DNA of 63,418 nucleotides, taken from contig JAQGJU010000116.1 in assembly GCA_028290465.1 (NCBI GenBank), positions 1 through 63,418 of the forward strand. The letters are read 5' to 3'. Source of the stretch: Xanthobacteraceae bacterium (GTDB lineage: Bacteria; Pseudomonadota; Alphaproteobacteria; Rhizobiales; Xanthobacteraceae). Shown piece by piece: positions 1-10,161 of the stretch. The notes beneath the pieces were generated by a model that searched no databases, was not told where the DNA came from, and worked only from the letters and a program-made list of their open reading frames with translations. The stretch's first letter is position 1. Every line of letters starts with the position of its first letter. A program made the position numbers and the translations under genes.

Positions 1-1
1 C

Positions 2-2485
2 TCGGATGAATATCTCCATCGCCTGATTGCACTCGGCCACCGCGATGCGGTTTGCGAGCAGCTGGAAGATCCCGCCGAGGCGAAGAAGCGCGGCGCAAAG
101 AGCGTGGTGCGGCGCGACGTCATCCGCCTAGTGACGCCGGGCACGCTCACCGAAGACACCTTGCTCGACGCCCGGCGCAACAACTATCTGCTCGCCATCG
201 CGCGGGCGCGCGCCTCGGCCGAAGCCGACACCAGCCGCTTCGCGCTGGCGTGGATCGACATCTCGACCGGCGAATTCCGTATCGCCGAGTGCGAATCCTC
301 CAGTCTCCAGGCCGAGATCGCCCGGCTGGAGCCGGGCGAGATCCTGGTGTCGGACACGCTGTATTCCGATCCCGACCTGATGCCGTTCTGGCGCACTCTG
401 CCGGCCGTGACGCCGCTGACCCGCGATGCGTTCGACGGCGCCTCGGCCGAGCGGCGGCTGTGTGATTTTTTCGCGGTCGCGACGACAGCCGCGTTCGGTA
501 CGCTGTCTCGGCTCGAGCTGACCGCCGCCGCCGCGTGCGTGTCCTATGTCGAGCGCACCCAACTCGGCAAACGCCCGCCGCTGTCGCCGCCGCTGCGCGA
601 GCAGCAGGGCGCCACCATGGCGATCGACCAGGCGACGCGCACCAATCTCGAACTGATCCGTTCGATGTCGGGCGAGCGGCGCGGCACGCTGATCGCCGCC
701 ATCGACCGCACCGTGACGTCGGCCGGCGCGCGGTTGTTGCTGCAACGCCTCGCCGCGCCGCTGACCGATGTCGGCGCCATCGTGCGGCGGCTCGATGCCG
801 TGCAGGCCCTGACGGCGGACCCCGGTCTGCGCGGCCAGATCCGCGAACGGCTGCGCCGCGCGCCTGATATCGCGCGGTCGCTGTCGCGGATCGTGGTCGG
901 CCGTGCCGGCCCGCGCGATCTCGCGGCGATCCGCGACGGTATGGCGGCGGCCGCCGAACTCGCCTCGGTGCTGGCCGCGCTGCCGGACATGCCCGACGAA
1001 CTCATCGAGGCCGCGGCCGGCCTGCGCCGGCCCGACCCAGCGCTTGGCAATATGCTGGCGTCGGCGCTCGCCGACGAATTGCCGCTGCTCAAGCGCGACG
1101 GCGGATTCGTGCACGCGGGCTATGACGCAACGCTGGATGAGGCGCGTTCGCTGCGCGATGAATCGCGCAAGGTGGTGGCCTCGCTGCAGGCCCGCTATGC
1201 CGACGACACTGGCGTGAAGGGTCTGAAGATCCGGCACAACAACGTGCTGGGCTATTTTGTCGAAGTCACGGCGCAGCACGGCGACAAATTGTTCGCGCCG
1301 CCGCTCAATGCGTCGTTCATTCACCGCCAGACGCTGGCCGGACAGGTGCGCTTCACCACCACCGAGTTGGGCGCACTGGAAGCCAAGATCGCCAATGCGG
1401 CGGATCGCGGGCTCGGGTTAGAGCTGGAGATCTTCGAGCGGCTGTCCGCCGAAGTGACGGCCGCCGGCGCCGCGCTGAAGGCCGCCGCCGAAGCGTTGGC
1501 TGTGCTCGACGTGGCGTCGGCATTGGCTGCGCTCGCCGTCGAACAGGATTATATCCGGCCGGAGATCGAGGACTCGCTGACTTTCGCGATCGAAGGCGGC
1601 CGGCATCCCGTGGTCGAGCAGATGCTGCAGACCGGCGGGCCATTCGTGGCCAATGATTGCGATCTGTCACCGCCTGTGGATGCGAAACGACCGCCGGATT
1701 CCGGCCGGGTCTGGCTGATCACCGGTCCGAACATGGCCGGTAAATCGACTTTCCTGCGCCAGAACGCGTTGATCGCGGTGCTGGCCCAGATGGGCAGCTT
1801 CGTGCCGGCCAAGCGCGCTTGCATCGGCATCGTCGACCGGCTGTTCTCACGGGTCGGCGCCGCCGACGATCTGGCGCGCGGCCGCTCGACCTTCATGGTC
1901 GAGATGGTCGAGACCGCCGCGATCCTGAATCAGGCCGGCGCGCGGGCGTTGGTCATCCTGGATGAAATCGGCCGCGGCACCGCGACCTTCGACGGCTTGT
2001 CGATTGCCTGGGCGGCGATCGAACACCTGCATGACGTCAACCGCTGCCGCACGCTGTTCGCGACGCATTTCCACGAACTGACCGCGCTGTCGGCCAAGCT
2101 GCCGCGGCTGTTCAATGCGACGGTGCGGGTCAAGGAATGGCAGGGCGAAGTCGTGTTCCTGCACGAGGTCATTCCGGGCGCCGCCGACCGCTCCTACGGC
2201 ATCCAGGTCGCGAAGCTGGCCGGCCTGCCGCATGCGGTGATCGAGCGCGCCAAGTTGGTGCTGGCCGGACTGGAAGCGCAGGACCGCAGTTCGCCCAAGC
2301 ACCGCCTGATCGACGACTTGCCGCTGTTCTCCGCGCTCGCACGCGCCACGCCGGCGCCGGCAACGGATCCGGCCGCCGAGAAAATCGCCGCGGCGCTCGG
2401 CGCGCTGTCGCCCGATGAGCTGACGCCGCGCGAAGCGCTCGAAGCGCTCTACAGGCTCAAAGGTCTGGCGACGAAAAAGAGTTAA
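2..2485 (+). CDS. mutS: DNA mismatch repair ATPase MutS (5' end outside window)
   Basis: MutS binds mismatched or looped DNA and, with MutL, starts strand-specific repair in the cytoplasm. The frame is open from base 2, where the protein already reads [20 protein letters not shown], so the true start and the N-terminal mismatch-contacting FxE motif lie outside the window. About 827 residues are visible; the family is usually 850-910 long. Connector, core and lever regions precede the ABC-type ATPase: Walker [10 protein letters not shown] near visible residue 575, RSTFMVEM, Walker B with DEIGRGT, and the FATHFHEL switch. The C-terminal dimerisation tail is present. The stop overlaps the stop of a convergent membrane-protein gene by four bases. 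The call is firm; only the start is missing. Confidence 0.97.
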   Translation, partial: SDEYLHRLIALGHRDAVCEQLEDPAEAKKRGAKSVVRRDVIRLVTPGTLTEDTLLDARRNNYLLAIARARASAEADTSRFALAWIDISTGEFRIAECESSSLQAEIARLEPGEILVSDTLYSDPDLMPFWRTLPAVTPLTRDAFDGASAERRLCDFFAVATTAAFGTLSRLELTAAAACVSYVERTQLGKRPPLSPPLREQQGATMAIDQATRTNLELIRSMSGERRGTLIAAIDRTVTSAGARLLLQRLAAPLTDVGAIVRRLDAVQALTADPGLRGQIRERLRRAPDIARSLSRIVVGRAGPRDLAAIRDGMAAAAELASVLAALPDMPDELIEAAAGLRRPDPALGNMLASALADELPLLKRDGGFVHAGYDATLDEARSLRDESRKVVASLQARYADDTGVKGLKIRHNNVLGYFVEVTAQHGDKLFAPPLNASFIHRQTLAGQVRFTTTELGALEAKIANAADRGLGLELEIFERLSAEVTAAGAALKAAAEALAVLDVASALAALAVEQDYIRPEIEDSLTFAIEGGRHPVVEQMLQTGGPFVANDCDLSPPVDAKRPPDSGRVWLITGPNMAGKSTFLRQNALIAVLAQMGSFVPAKRACIGIVDRLFSRVGAADDLARGRSTFMVEMVETAAILNQAGARALVILDEIGRGTATFDGLSIAWAAIEHLHDVNRCRTLFATHFHELTALSAKLPRLFNATVRVKEWQGEVVFLHEVIPGAADRSYGIQVAKLAGLPHAVIERAKLVLAGLEAQDRSSPKHRLIDDLPLFSALARATPAPATDPAAEKIAAALGALSPDELTPREALEALYRLKGLATKKS

Positions 2486-3276
2486 ACCGGCGCGCCGACT
2501 CGCCGCATCGCATAGACCGCGAGGCCCCAGAAGATCGAGATGGCCAGTGCGATGGTCATCGCCAGCGCCGATCCGAGCGGCACCGCCGCGACATGCAGCA
2601 CCGCGAACGCCACGCCGAGCCCGATCAGGCCGGTGATCGCATTGGCCAGCACGGCGGCGGTCGCCGGCCCGCCGACCCGCCGGTGCAAGATGAAGATGAT
2701 GCTCGACAACACGATCGGGAACACGGCGAACATGCCGGACGCGAACGCGCCGATCTTGAAGCTGAGCGCCACCACGGCCGCGACCAGCAGCGCGACCATC
2801 AGGCCGCGCGCCAAAATGTCCCGCCAGCGGAAACGCACCGGACCCATCGGGGCATGGCGGTACTGCTGGGCCACGATCAGGCAAAGCGGAAATACGATCA
2901 CGTTAAAGGCCACGGCGCCGATCAGATTCCAGTGAATGGAATCGACCACGATCGCCAGGATCACCCAGAAGATCAGCGCCGCCGGCAGGCTCAAGAACAG
3001 CGACTGGCGCTGGCCGAGCACCGCATAGATCAGCGCGAAGGTCGCCGTCACCGGATTGATGGCCAGACTGGCCAGCGCGCTCTGCGCGATGAACGCCGAG
3101 TCGTGGTCCATGGCCAGGAACATGTAAGCCGGCGCCGCCGCGATCGGCAAAGTGGCGATCAGCGCGCCCGGCAACGGCCCCACCCGCTGCGCCGCCATGG
3201 TGGCCGCGATGACAAATCCGGCGGTGACCGCCATCTTGACGACGAGCGCCAGCCAGAACAGCAGGTCGGGAGACAT
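2482..3276 (-). CDS. Polytopic inner-membrane protein of unknown function
   Basis: This 264-residue protein is almost entirely hydrophobic, with roughly seven or eight predicted transmembrane segments separated by short loops. I see no recognisable catalytic or transport motif. The central basic loop ([11 protein letters not shown]) and the arginine-rich C-terminus ([10 protein letters not shown]) suggest a cytoplasmic orientation for those parts. The gene converges on mutS, with a four-base overlap of the two stop codons, and lies downstream of an osmC-like gene on the same strand. The start ATG at 3276 gives MSPDLLFW and the first membrane helix. Function is unknown; a permease-like role is only a guess. 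Confidence 0.8.
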   Translation of the reverse strand: MSPDLLFWLALVVKMAVTAGFVIAATMAAQRVGPLPGALIATLPIAAAPAYMFLAMDHDSAFIAQSALASLAINPVTATFALIYAVLGQRQSLFLSLPAALIFWVILAIVVDSIHWNLIGAVAFNVIVFPLCLIVAQQYRHAPMGPVRFRWRDILARGLMVALLVAAVVALSFKIGAFASGMFAVFPIVLSSIIFILHRRVGGPATAAVLANAITGLIGLGVAFAVLHVAAVPLGSALAMTIALAISIFWGLAVYAMRRVGAPV

Positions 3277-3417
3277 CGCGGGCGCCTATGCGGGGTCGAT
3301 CGGGTATGCCCGGCTTCGGCCGCGCACTCGGCGTTTGTAGGCCTTCAGGGGTTAAAAAACGTCAACGGCCGGACCCGAAAGCCCAGCCGTTCCAGCCTAC
3401 TCAGGAAATAAAGGCGC

Positions 3418-3927
3418 TTACGCCCGCTTCATGCTGACCTCGACCGGAGGTCCGCTCTTGATGGTCTGATAGACCACGCAATAGCGCTCGGTCAGCTTCA
3501 GCAACTGGTCGAGCTTGTCCTGCGGCGCGTCGGTGTCGACGTCGAAACGCAGGCGGATCTGCGCGAAGCCAACCGGGGCATCCTTGGCGACGCCGAGCGT
3601 GCCGCGAAAATCCAGGTCGCCTTCGGCCGAAACGGTGCCGGATTTGAGCGGAATGTCGATCGCGGTCGCGACCGCCTTCAGGGTCACGCCGGCGCAGGCG
3701 ACCAGCGCCTCCAGCAGCATGTCGCCTGAGCACAACTCCATGCCGGAGCCGCCGGTCGCCGGGTGCAGCCCGGCCACCGCGAGCGCGCGTCCGGTCTCGA
3801 CCTTGCAAGCGATGCTCTGGTCGTCGAGCGTGCCCTTGGCCTTCAGGGTGATGAACGCCGCCTTGGCATCGTCCTTGTAGCGCTCCTTGATCGGCGCCTG
3901 CATCGCACGCAGTTCGGCAGCGTCCAT
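3418..3927 (-). CDS. OsmC/Ohr-family peroxiredoxin-like protein
   Basis: OsmC-family proteins reduce organic hydroperoxides with a pair of cysteines. Both expected cysteines are visible here: one in the helix ALVACAGVTLKAVA and one in ERYCVVYQTIKSGP near the C-terminus. The 169-residue length and the glycine-rich HPATGGSGMELCSGD segment fit the family. An in-frame start lies further upstream (to 4032), but the ATG at 3927 is preceded by GGAG eight bases away, and the extra N-terminal residues look non-coding. The gene is divergent from the chemoreceptor gene, leaving about 250 bases for promoters. The peroxidase role is inferred from the family; the physiological substrate is unknown. Confidence 0.88.
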   Translation of the reverse strand: MDAAELRAMQAPIKERYKDDAKAAFITLKAKGTLDDQSIACKVETGRALAVAGLHPATGGSGMELCSGDMLLEALVACAGVTLKAVATAIDIPLKSGTVSAEGDLDFRGTLGVAKDAPVGFAQIRLRFDVDTDAPQDKLDQLLKLTERYCVVYQTIKSGPPVEVSMKRA

Positions 3928-4175
3928 GTTTATTCTCCGATGAAATGGCGGGACCCGCACCACGGCGCCCTTGGCCCGGCCGGGAAACTCGCCGGAAACC
4001 TGCGGCCGGTCAACCCGACGCAGGCCGGTCACAAAGCTAGGTATTGTTGCTTAGCCCTTCTGTGGAGAAAGTAGTATTCGAGTGGGTGATTACAAGACGC
4101 AATGTAACATCACTTAAGTCCAATTTAAGCTGTCTGAACGATGTTGGTGCGGCCGATTAACCGAGGTTTTCCCCC

Positions 4176-5864
4176 ATGCTTCGCTCATTATCGATTCGCA
4201 CCAAATTGATGGGCGCATTCGCCCTGGTCATTGTTTGCGTCATCGCCCTCGGTCTTGTGGGCATTCAAGGCCTGCGCTCACTGAACCCGATCATCGACGA
4301 ACTGTCGGACAAGCGCCTGCCGAGCGTGCGCTGGGCCGGCGCAATAAGCGACGCCGCCGGGGCGATCCAATCCGGGTTGATCGCCCACATTCTCGCAAAC
4401 GACGACGAGAAGGCGAGGCAGGGCATCGAGACCAATATCGAGAAGTATAAAGGACAGCTCGCCGAAGCGCGCGGCAAGTACGAAAAGCTGATCGGCGACC
4501 CGGCCGAGCGGGCGCTGTATGAGACTTTTGGTCGGGACTGGGCAGCCTTCACCGTCGAATTCCAAAAAGTCTTTGAGATGTCCAAGGCCAAAAAGGATGA
4601 AGAAGCGCGAACGTACAACTCGCAAAAGGCGCGGCCGTTCTACCTGAAGGCTAGCGAAGATCTCAGCAAATTGATCGAACTCAACGTGAAGGCCGCCGAT
4701 GACGCAAACATGGTGTCCGATATCGCCTATGCCAGCGCGATCAACTTGGCGATCGGCGGCATGGCGGGCTCCACGCTGCTGATGATCCTGCTCGCGTTCT
4801 TCAACATCCGCAGCATTTCGAACGGCATCGCGACCGTCACCAAGCCGATGGGCGAACTCGCGGCCGGCAACCTGTCGGTCGAGATTCCGAACCGTGGCGA
4901 GAAGACCGAGATCGGCGCCATCGCGGACGCGGTCCAGATCTTCAAGCAAGGCTTGATCGAGCGCCGCGACCTGGAAACCGCCGCCAAGGAAACCGAAATT
5001 CGCAATGCAACGCAGCGCAAGGCGGACATGAACGCGCTGGCGGCCAAATTCGAGGGCACCGTCGGCAATATCATCGACACGGTGTCGTCGTCGACCACCG
5101 AGCTTGAGGCGACCGCCGTCACGCTGACGCGCACCGCCGAAACCACCCAGCGCCTGACCGCGACCGCGTCGCGGGCCTCGAACGACGCTTCACAGAATGT
5201 CCAGACGGTCGCGAGTGCCACCGAGGAACTGTCTTCCTCGGTCAACGAAATCGCCCGTCAGGTGCAGGAATCCAGCCGCATCGCCACCGAAGCGGTGCAA
5301 CAGGCGGCGCGCACCGATCAGCGCATGAACGAACTGTCGACCGCCGCGCAGCGGATCGGCGACGTGGTCAAACTGATCACCGCCGTGGCCGAGCAGACCA
5401 ACCTGCTGGCCCTCAATGCCACCATCGAAGCCGCGCGCGCCGGCGAAGCCGGTCGCGGCTTCGCCGTCGTGGCCAGCGAAGTCAAGGCGCTGGCCTCGCA
5501 GACCGCGAAAGCCACCGACGAGATCAGCGCGCAGATCAGCAGCATGCAGGACGCCGCGCATGACTCGGTGACGGCGATCAAGGAAATCGGCGGCACCATC
5601 GGCCGGATTTCGGAAATCGCCTCGCTGATCGCGTCGGCGGTCGAGGAACAGGGCGCGGCCACGCAGGAGATCGCCCGCAACGTACAGCAGGCCGCCCAGG
5701 GCACCACGCAGCTTGCCGACAATCTCGGCGATGTCGATCGTGGCGCGGCCGAAACCGGTTCGGCTTCGACTCAGGTGCTGTCGTCGGCCAAGTCGCTGGC
5801 CAATGAGGGCAGTCGCCTCAAGCTTGAGGTCGGCCGCTTCCTTGATACGGTGCGGGCCGCGTAA
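4176..5864 (+). CDS. Methyl-accepting chemotaxis protein
   Basis: This 562-residue transmembrane chemoreceptor has the classical layout. TM1 is at about residues 12-31, followed by a helical periplasmic sensor region of about 155 residues (four-helix-bundle type by length and helicity), TM2 at about 188-208, a HAMP linker at about 209-262, and a long coiled-coil signalling domain. The hairpin tip that contacts CheA/CheW is unmistakable at 405-434 ([20 protein letters not shown] and following). There is no C-terminal CheR/CheB-tethering pentapeptide; the protein ends DTVRAA. It stands alone, without che genes nearby, as is common for Rhizobiales receptors. The ligand cannot be predicted from sequence. 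Confidence 0.95.
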   Translation: MLRSLSIRTKLMGAFALVIVCVIALGLVGIQGLRSLNPIIDELSDKRLPSVRWAGAISDAAGAIQSGLIAHILANDDEKARQGIETNIEKYKGQLAEARGKYEKLIGDPAERALYETFGRDWAAFTVEFQKVFEMSKAKKDEEARTYNSQKARPFYLKASEDLSKLIELNVKAADDANMVSDIAYASAINLAIGGMAGSTLLMILLAFFNIRSISNGIATVTKPMGELAAGNLSVEIPNRGEKTEIGAIADAVQIFKQGLIERRDLETAAKETEIRNATQRKADMNALAAKFEGTVGNIIDTVSSSTTELEATAVTLTRTAETTQRLTATASRASNDASQNVQTVASATEELSSSVNEIARQVQESSRIATEAVQQAARTDQRMNELSTAAQRIGDVVKLITAVAEQTNLLALNATIEAARAGEAGRGFAVVASEVKALASQTAKATDEISAQISSMQDAAHDSVTAIKEIGGTIGRISEIASLIASAVEEQGAATQEIARNVQQAAQGTTQLADNLGDVDRGAAETGSASTQVLSSAKSLANEGSRLKLEVGRFLDTVRAA

Positions 5865-5891
5865 GCAGCACCCCACGTCGCCGGAAAATGT

Positions 5892-6950
5892 TTAGCCGGC
5901 CGGTGTCAGCACCAGCCGGCCGATCACCTTGCCGGCCTTGAGATCGGCGAGCGCCGCATTGGCGCCGTCGAGCGGGCGCGTGCCGGTCGGCACGAAGGGC
6001 AGCGTGATCCGGCGCAGCAACGCCAGCAATTCACGCAGCTCCGCAAGACTGCCGGTGTAGGAGCCCTGCAACGTCAGCGCCCGCATCGGCACCAGCGGCA
6101 GCGACAACGTGAGGTCGCCGCCGAACAGCCCGACCACGATTAACGTGCCGCCCTTGGTCAGAACATCGACACCAAGCCGCGCTGTGTCCGACGCACCGAC
6201 GAAATCGATCGCCGCCCATACCGGGCCGTTCGCGGCTTTCTGAATCTGTTGAACGGCATCGCTCGCGCGCGGATCGATCACCGCCAGCGCCCCGGCCTTC
6301 TTGGCGGCGGCGCGCTTGTCGGGATCGAGCTCGACCACGATGGCGCCCTTGCCTTTCATCGCCTTGAGAATGGTGATGCAGATCAGCCCGAGACCGCCAG
6401 CGCCGATCACCACCACGGGCTCGCGCCTGATCAGCGCGCCAAGCTTTTTCAGCGCCCCATAGGCCGTGAGGCCCGAGCATGCCAGCGGCGCGGCCTGCGC
6501 GGCTTCTAATTTGCCGTAGTCGACCAGATAGCGCGGATGCGGCACCAGCAGATGGTCGGCATAGCCGCCATCGCGGAACACTCCGAGAAAACGCGGCGAA
6601 GTGCAGAGCTGTTCGTCGCCGCGCTTGCAGACCGCGCAGGTGCCGCAGCCGATCCACGGATAGACCAGCCGCTTGTCGCCGATCTTGACGCCACGGGCAC
6701 GCGGGCCGACCGCGACGACCTCTCCGACGTTCTCATGGCCCATGGTCAGCGGCAGCTTCACACCGCGATCCGCCAGCATCAGCTTCTTGCCGCCGCCGAG
6801 ATCGTAGAAGCCGTCCCAGAAATGCAGATCGCTATGGCACACGCCGGCGGCCAATACCTTGAGCACGACTTCGGTGCCGGTCGGCTTCGGCGTCGGCTGT
6901 TCGGCGAGTTGCAACGGCGCGCCGCATTGGCAGACCTGGAAGCTGCGCAT
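5892..6950 (-). CDS. Zinc-dependent alcohol dehydrogenase (MDR family)
   Basis: This 352-residue medium-chain dehydrogenase oxidises an alcohol or reduces an aldehyde with NAD(P). Catalytic zinc ligands are visible as Cys38 (GVCHSD) and His72-Glu73 (GHEN). The structural zinc lobe has four cysteines (Cys102, 105, 108 and 116, in CGTCAVCKRGDEQLC). The Rossmann fold shows GAGGLG at 183-188, followed by an acidic VELD that favours NAD. The start has GGGGGAAAC just upstream. It lies 97 bases downstream of the ABC-transporter ATPase gene on the same strand, so co-transcription with the importer is possible. The substrate is unknown. Confidence 0.9.
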   Translation of the reverse strand: MRSFQVCQCGAPLQLAEQPTPKPTGTEVVLKVLAAGVCHSDLHFWDGFYDLGGGKKLMLADRGVKLPLTMGHENVGEVVAVGPRARGVKIGDKRLVYPWIGCGTCAVCKRGDEQLCTSPRFLGVFRDGGYADHLLVPHPRYLVDYGKLEAAQAAPLACSGLTAYGALKKLGALIRREPVVVIGAGGLGLICITILKAMKGKGAIVVELDPDKRAAAKKAGALAVIDPRASDAVQQIQKAANGPVWAAIDFVGASDTARLGVDVLTKGGTLIVVGLFGGDLTLSLPLVPMRALTLQGSYTGSLAELRELLALLRRITLPFVPTGTRPLDGANAALADLKAGKVIGRLVLTPAG

Positions 6951-7047
6951 GTTTCCCCCGGGCTATTGTCGTTGGCCGGAGTCCAGTATCCGCAGACGGA
7001 GTTCAGCGTGTCCAGGGGATTTACGGTCGAATGTCAGACCGCAGCCC

Positions 7048-7839
7048 TCACCACCACAGGGCCGCGCCGGCGCTGTTCTTGGTCTCGCCTTCAGCCGTGA
7101 TCACGGCGCGGTCGAGCGAGCGGTCGAGCGCCGCCATCACCCGGCGCTTGACGAAATCGAAGGCGGCCGATTGCCGGTCGCGCGGACGCGGCAGGTCGTC
7201 CGCGATTTCGTCATAGACCCGGCCGGGATGCGGGCGCATCACCATCACACGATCGGCCAGCACGATCGCCTCTTCGACGTCGTGCGTGACCAGCAGCAGG
7301 GTCGGCTTGGAGTCCGCCCACAGATCCAGCAGATGGTCTTGCAGATCGGCGCGGGTGAACGCATCGAGCGCCGAGAACGGTTCGTCGAGCAGCAGCACTT
7401 CGGGACGCGGCACCAGCGCCCGCGCGATGGCGACGCGCTGCGCCTGCCCGCCGGACAATTCGCGCGGCCAGACATCCGCCTTGTCGGTCAGGCCGACGCG
7501 CGCCAGCGCGGTCGCGACGCGGTCTTCGCGCTCGGCCTTCGGCCGGTCGTCGATGCCGAAGCCGACATTGCCGGCCACCGTGAGCCACGGCAGCAGGCGC
7601 GGCTCCTGAAAGATGATGCCGATTTTCGGGTGCGGGCCGAGGACAGGCATGCCGTCCAGCATCACCACGCCCTGGCTCGGCGTATCGAGGCCCGAGATCG
7701 CCCGCAGCATGGTCGACTTGCCGCAGCCGGAGCCGCCGACGATGGCGAGGATTTCACCGGGACCGACTTCCAGCGAAATGCCGTCCAGCGCCCGCACGCC
7801 GTTCGGGTAGGTTTTGCCGACGCGATCCAGAACCAGCAT
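7048..7839 (-). CDS. ssuB: ABC importer ATPase, sulfonate/nitrate/taurine type
   Basis: This is the nucleotide-binding subunit of a SsuABC/TauABC/NrtABC-type importer. At 263 residues it has Walker A GGSGCGKST near residue 35-43, signature LSGGQAQR, Walker B VLLLDEP with FSALD, and the switch histidine in LLVTHDVEEA. It is encoded last in a run on the minus strand: binding protein (9994-9014), permease (8770-7922), ATPase. The gene symbol is by family only; an aliphatic sulfonate is a likely substrate, but nitrate, taurine or thiamine-precursor importers look alike. No ssuD/ssuE monooxygenase pair is adjacent. Confidence 0.88.
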   Translation of the reverse strand: MLVLDRVGKTYPNGVRALDGISLEVGPGEILAIVGGSGCGKSTMLRAISGLDTPSQGVVMLDGMPVLGPHPKIGIIFQEPRLLPWLTVAGNVGFGIDDRPKAEREDRVATALARVGLTDKADVWPRELSGGQAQRVAIARALVPRPEVLLLDEPFSALDAFTRADLQDHLLDLWADSKPTLLLVTHDVEEAIVLADRVMVMRPHPGRVYDEIADDLPRPRDRQSAAFDFVKRRVMAALDRSLDRAVITAEGETKNSAGAALWW

Positions 7840-7852
7840 CAGAACTCTCTCA

Positions 7853-7901
7853 GAGCATGATCCCGAAAAGTGGGGACCGGTTTTCGGACAAGATCATGCT
7901 C
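7853..7901. repeat. Palindromic repeat, family C (GAGCATGATC arms)
   Basis: The arms GAGCATGATC (7853-7862) and GATCATGCTC (7892-7901) are perfect inverted repeats around a core that contains AAGTGGGGACCGGTTTT. The same core, with closely related arms, recurs at 54765-54813. The element lies between the permease stop and the ATPase start, so it would form a hairpin inside the transporter mRNA. Confidence 0.85.
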
Positions 7902-7921
7902 AATGTTTAGCGCCGCGCGAA

Positions 7922-8770
7922 TTAGCGCCTTGCGAACGAATCTTCCCAGCGCAGGAAGGGTGTGGCGGCCGCCGCGATCATCCAGTCGGTCAGCTTGCCG
8001 ATCACCGCGAAGGCCACGATGGCGGCCACGATCTGGGCCGGCTTGCCAAGTTGCTGGCCGTCGATCAGCAGGTAGCCGAGACCTTCCGAGGCGCCCATGA
8101 ATTCGGCCGCGACCACGAACATCCAGCCGAGGCCGAGGCCCGAGCGCAACGCCAGCACATAAGCCGGCATCACGGCCGGCAGCAGAATGCGCCGGATCAT
8201 GGCCGGGCCGGACAGGCGGAACACGCGGCCGACTTCGACGATCTTGCGATCGACCGACGTCACCGCGCCCATCACGCCGAGATAGACCGGGAAGAACACG
8301 CCGACCGCGATCAGCGTCACCTTCGAGGCCTCGAAAATGCCGAGCCACAGAATGAACAGCGGCACCCAGGCGATCGACGGAATGGCGCGCAGCGCCTGCA
8401 GGGTCGGATCGATCAGCCGATGCGACAGACCGGAATAGCCGGTGATCGCGCCGAGGATTGTGCCGAACCCGACCCCGATCCCGAAGCCGGCCCCGACCCG
8501 CCACAGGGTGACGGCGGCGTGGCGCTGCAATTCGCCCGTTTTGGCGAGTTCGGCGAACGTGTTGAAGATCACCGATGGCGGCGGCACCAGGCGGCCGTTC
8601 GACAGGCCGGCCCGCACCGCCAGTTCCCACAGCACCGCGAGCCCGACCGGCAGGATCAGGCCGAGCGCCGGCCGCGCGAAACGCGACAGTCCCGGCTTCT
8701 GGACGGTCTGTTCTACCTTGGCGGGCTCAGTGGTGGGTCCAGCGGTAATCGTCATCGGCCCAAAAGACAT
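7922..8770 (-). CDS. ssuC: ABC importer permease, sulfonate/nitrate/taurine type
   Basis: This 282-residue inner-membrane subunit belongs to the binding-protein-dependent transport (BPD_transp_1) family, with about six transmembrane helices. The cytoplasmic EAA-like coupling loop is visible in the region VGRVFRLSGPAMIRRILLPAV, as two shorter pieces around RLSGPAMIRR. The N-terminal 25 residues are polar and may be shortened by starting at the ATG five codons in (8755). It is separated from the upstream binding-protein gene by about 240 bases that hold a terminator and two palindromic repeats, and from the downstream ATPase gene by family C repeat DNA. The function follows from the neighbouring genes. 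Confidence 0.9.
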   Translation of the reverse strand: MSFGPMTITAGPTTEPAKVEQTVQKPGLSRFARPALGLILPVGLAVLWELAVRAGLSNGRLVPPPSVIFNTFAELAKTGELQRHAAVTLWRVGAGFGIGVGFGTILGAITGYSGLSHRLIDPTLQALRAIPSIAWVPLFILWLGIFEASKVTLIAVGVFFPVYLGVMGAVTSVDRKIVEVGRVFRLSGPAMIRRILLPAVMPAYVLALRSGLGLGWMFVVAAEFMGASEGLGYLLIDGQQLGKPAQIVAAIVAFAVIGKLTDWMIAAAATPFLRWEDSFARR

Positions 8771-8785
8771 AACCTGCCCATCATA

Positions 8786-8829
8786 GCGTTTTCAAGTGAA
8801 GTGGAATCCACTTCACGTCAAGAAAACGC
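8786..8829. repeat. Palindromic repeat, family B (GCGTTTTC arms)
   Basis: GCGTTTTC (8786-8793) pairs with GAAAACGC (8822-8829). An inner palindrome, AGTGAAGTGGAATCCACTTCACGT, sits between the arms. Copies are at 44382-44427 and 50648-50691. A 16-base spacer separates it from a family A element, giving a B-A composite. Confidence 0.85.
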
Positions 8830-8845
8830 GTCTTTTTAAATATTT

Positions 8846-8895
8846 AGAGCGCGTCCGGACGCAAAACCGGTATCCACTTTTGCTGGACGCGCTCT
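8846..8895. repeat. Palindromic repeat, family A (AGAGCGCGTCC arms)
   Basis: AGAGCGCGTCC and GGACGCGCTCT frame a core CAAAACCGGTATCCACTTTTG. The 50-base unit is almost identical, in reverse orientation, to 50582-50631 and 63332-63381. It is non-coding and lies upstream of the permease gene. Confidence 0.88.
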
Positions 8896-8929
8896 GAACG
8901 CAACCGATGACTAAATCGTTCTCGAAAAA

Positions 8930-8960
8930 AGGCCAGGATCGGGGCGACCGATCCTGGCCT
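8930..8960 (-). terminator. Rho-independent terminator after the binding-protein gene
   Basis: Read on the minus strand, a perfect 13-base stem (AGGCCAGGATCGG paired with CCGATCCTGGCCT, five-base loop) is followed by six T residues. It begins about 54 bases after the ssuA-type stop codon and before the permease gene. It could end most transcripts after the binding protein and so set a high binding-protein to membrane-subunit ratio. Confidence 0.88.
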
Positions 8961-9013
8961 CATACTTGGATGCTGAACGCCATTCGGCGCGTCGGTCGGT
9001 CCGTCGTCGCGTC

Positions 9014-9994
9014 TTAGTTGGTGACGGCGAGGTACTTGTCGTCGATCAGGTCGTCGACGGTCTTCTTGACGTCGACATCGGCCTTGACCACGCCGGCCTG
9101 CTGCAAAGCGAGGCCCGCCGCGAGGATCGACTCGCGCTGCGGCGCGCCGATCCGGCTATGCGTCAGTTCGGTGCGTTCCTTGAGCTGCTTGTCGACCACC
9201 GCGTCCGGCAGCTTGGTGGCGGTGATGAAGCTCTTTTTCAGGTCGTCATAGTTGGCGAGCGAGTACTTGCGCGCTTCCTCGTAGACGTTCAGCACGCGGC
9301 GCACGATCGCCGGGTGGTCCTTCAAAAACTCTTCACGCACATTGAGGATGCCCCAGGTATTGGCTTCCTTGTTGCGGAAGAACAGCTTGGCGCTGTCTTC
9401 GACTTCGGCCTGCGCCATCATCGGATCGAGGCCGGCCCAGGCATCGACATCGCCGCGAATGAGCGCGGTCTTGCCGTCCGGATGCTGCAGCAGCACCGGG
9501 GTGATGTCCTTCTCGGTCAGGCCGACCGACTGCAGCGCGCGCACCAGGAAGATGTGCGGATCGGTGCCGCGGGTCACGGCGACGCGCTTGCCTTTCAGGT
9601 CGGCGATCTTGGCGATCTTGCTGTCCTTGCCGACCACCAGCGCGGTCCATTCCGGCCGCGAGAAAACGTAGATCGACTTGATCGGATTGCCGTTGATCTT
9701 GGCGACCAGCGCCGCCGAGCCGGCCGTCGAGCCGAAATCGATCGAGCTGGCGTTGAGGAATTCCAGCGCCTTGTTGGAGCCGAGCGTCTGCACCCAGCGA
9801 ATGGTGATGCCGTCCTTAGCGAATTCCTTTTCCAGCAGGCCCTTTTCCTTCAGAACCAGCGACACCGGATTGTAGGTCGCCCAATCGAGACGGATTTCCT
9901 TCGGATTGTCGGCCGCGAACAGCGTCGCGCTCGGCAGCAGGCCGACCATCAGGGCAGATGCGAAAATCGAACGTCGGGAGAAGAAAGCGGTCAT
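9014..9994 (-). CDS. ssuA: ABC importer substrate-binding protein, sulfonate/nitrate/taurine type
   Basis: This periplasmic binding protein of 326 residues is the first gene of the importer. After a signal peptide (MTAFFSRRSIFASALMVGLL, ending near TLFAADN) the mature protein shows the NMT1/SsuA-like fold, with WATYNPVSLVLKEKG, SKIAKIADLKGKRVAV and AWAGLDPMMA. The frame is open to 10114, but the ATG at 9994 is chosen because GGAGG stands five bases before it. A sigma70-like promoter and a GC-rich hairpin-bearing leader lie upstream. Sulfonate is the likeliest substrate class from similarity; the exact ligand is not determinable. Confidence 0.88.
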   Translation of the reverse strand: MTAFFSRRSIFASALMVGLLPSATLFAADNPKEIRLDWATYNPVSLVLKEKGLLEKEFAKDGITIRWVQTLGSNKALEFLNASSIDFGSTAGSAALVAKINGNPIKSIYVFSRPEWTALVVGKDSKIAKIADLKGKRVAVTRGTDPHIFLVRALQSVGLTEKDITPVLLQHPDGKTALIRGDVDAWAGLDPMMAQAEVEDSAKLFFRNKEANTWGILNVREEFLKDHPAIVRRVLNVYEEARKYSLANYDDLKKSFITATKLPDAVVDKQLKERTELTHSRIGAPQRESILAAGLALQQAGVVKADVDVKKTVDDLIDDKYLAVTN

Positions 9995-10054
9995 CAGGAC
10001 CTCCATACGCAAAAGCCGCGTCCGCGCTCCCGCGCGTCCAGGCCGGTTCTCGGA

Positions 10055-10098
10055 GGCGGGAAAGTGGCCCGCCGTCAGCTGGCGACGGGGCGAGCCCC
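10055..10098 (-). other. Hairpin-rich 5' leader of the importer operon
   Basis: The predicted ssuA leader contains at least two stable hairpins: GGGGC-GA-GCCCC (10087-10098 on the + strand) and GGCGGG-AAAGTGG-CCCGCC (10055-10073). They lie inside a leader of about 160 nt between the predicted promoter and the start codon. AGCTG/CAGCT pairs around the hairpins could form further contacts. I do not recognise a known riboswitch, so this is a structural observation only. Confidence 0.4.
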
Positions 10099-10161
10099 GG
10101 TGCTTTAGCTGCATTTGTTACGCGCCCGCAAGCTGTCCGCTCAAATCGGCGCTATGATTAT

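Noticed and set aside
1847-2884. 345-codon minus-strand frame across the end of mutS
   Set aside because: It overlaps two well-supported genes and has shadow-type composition.
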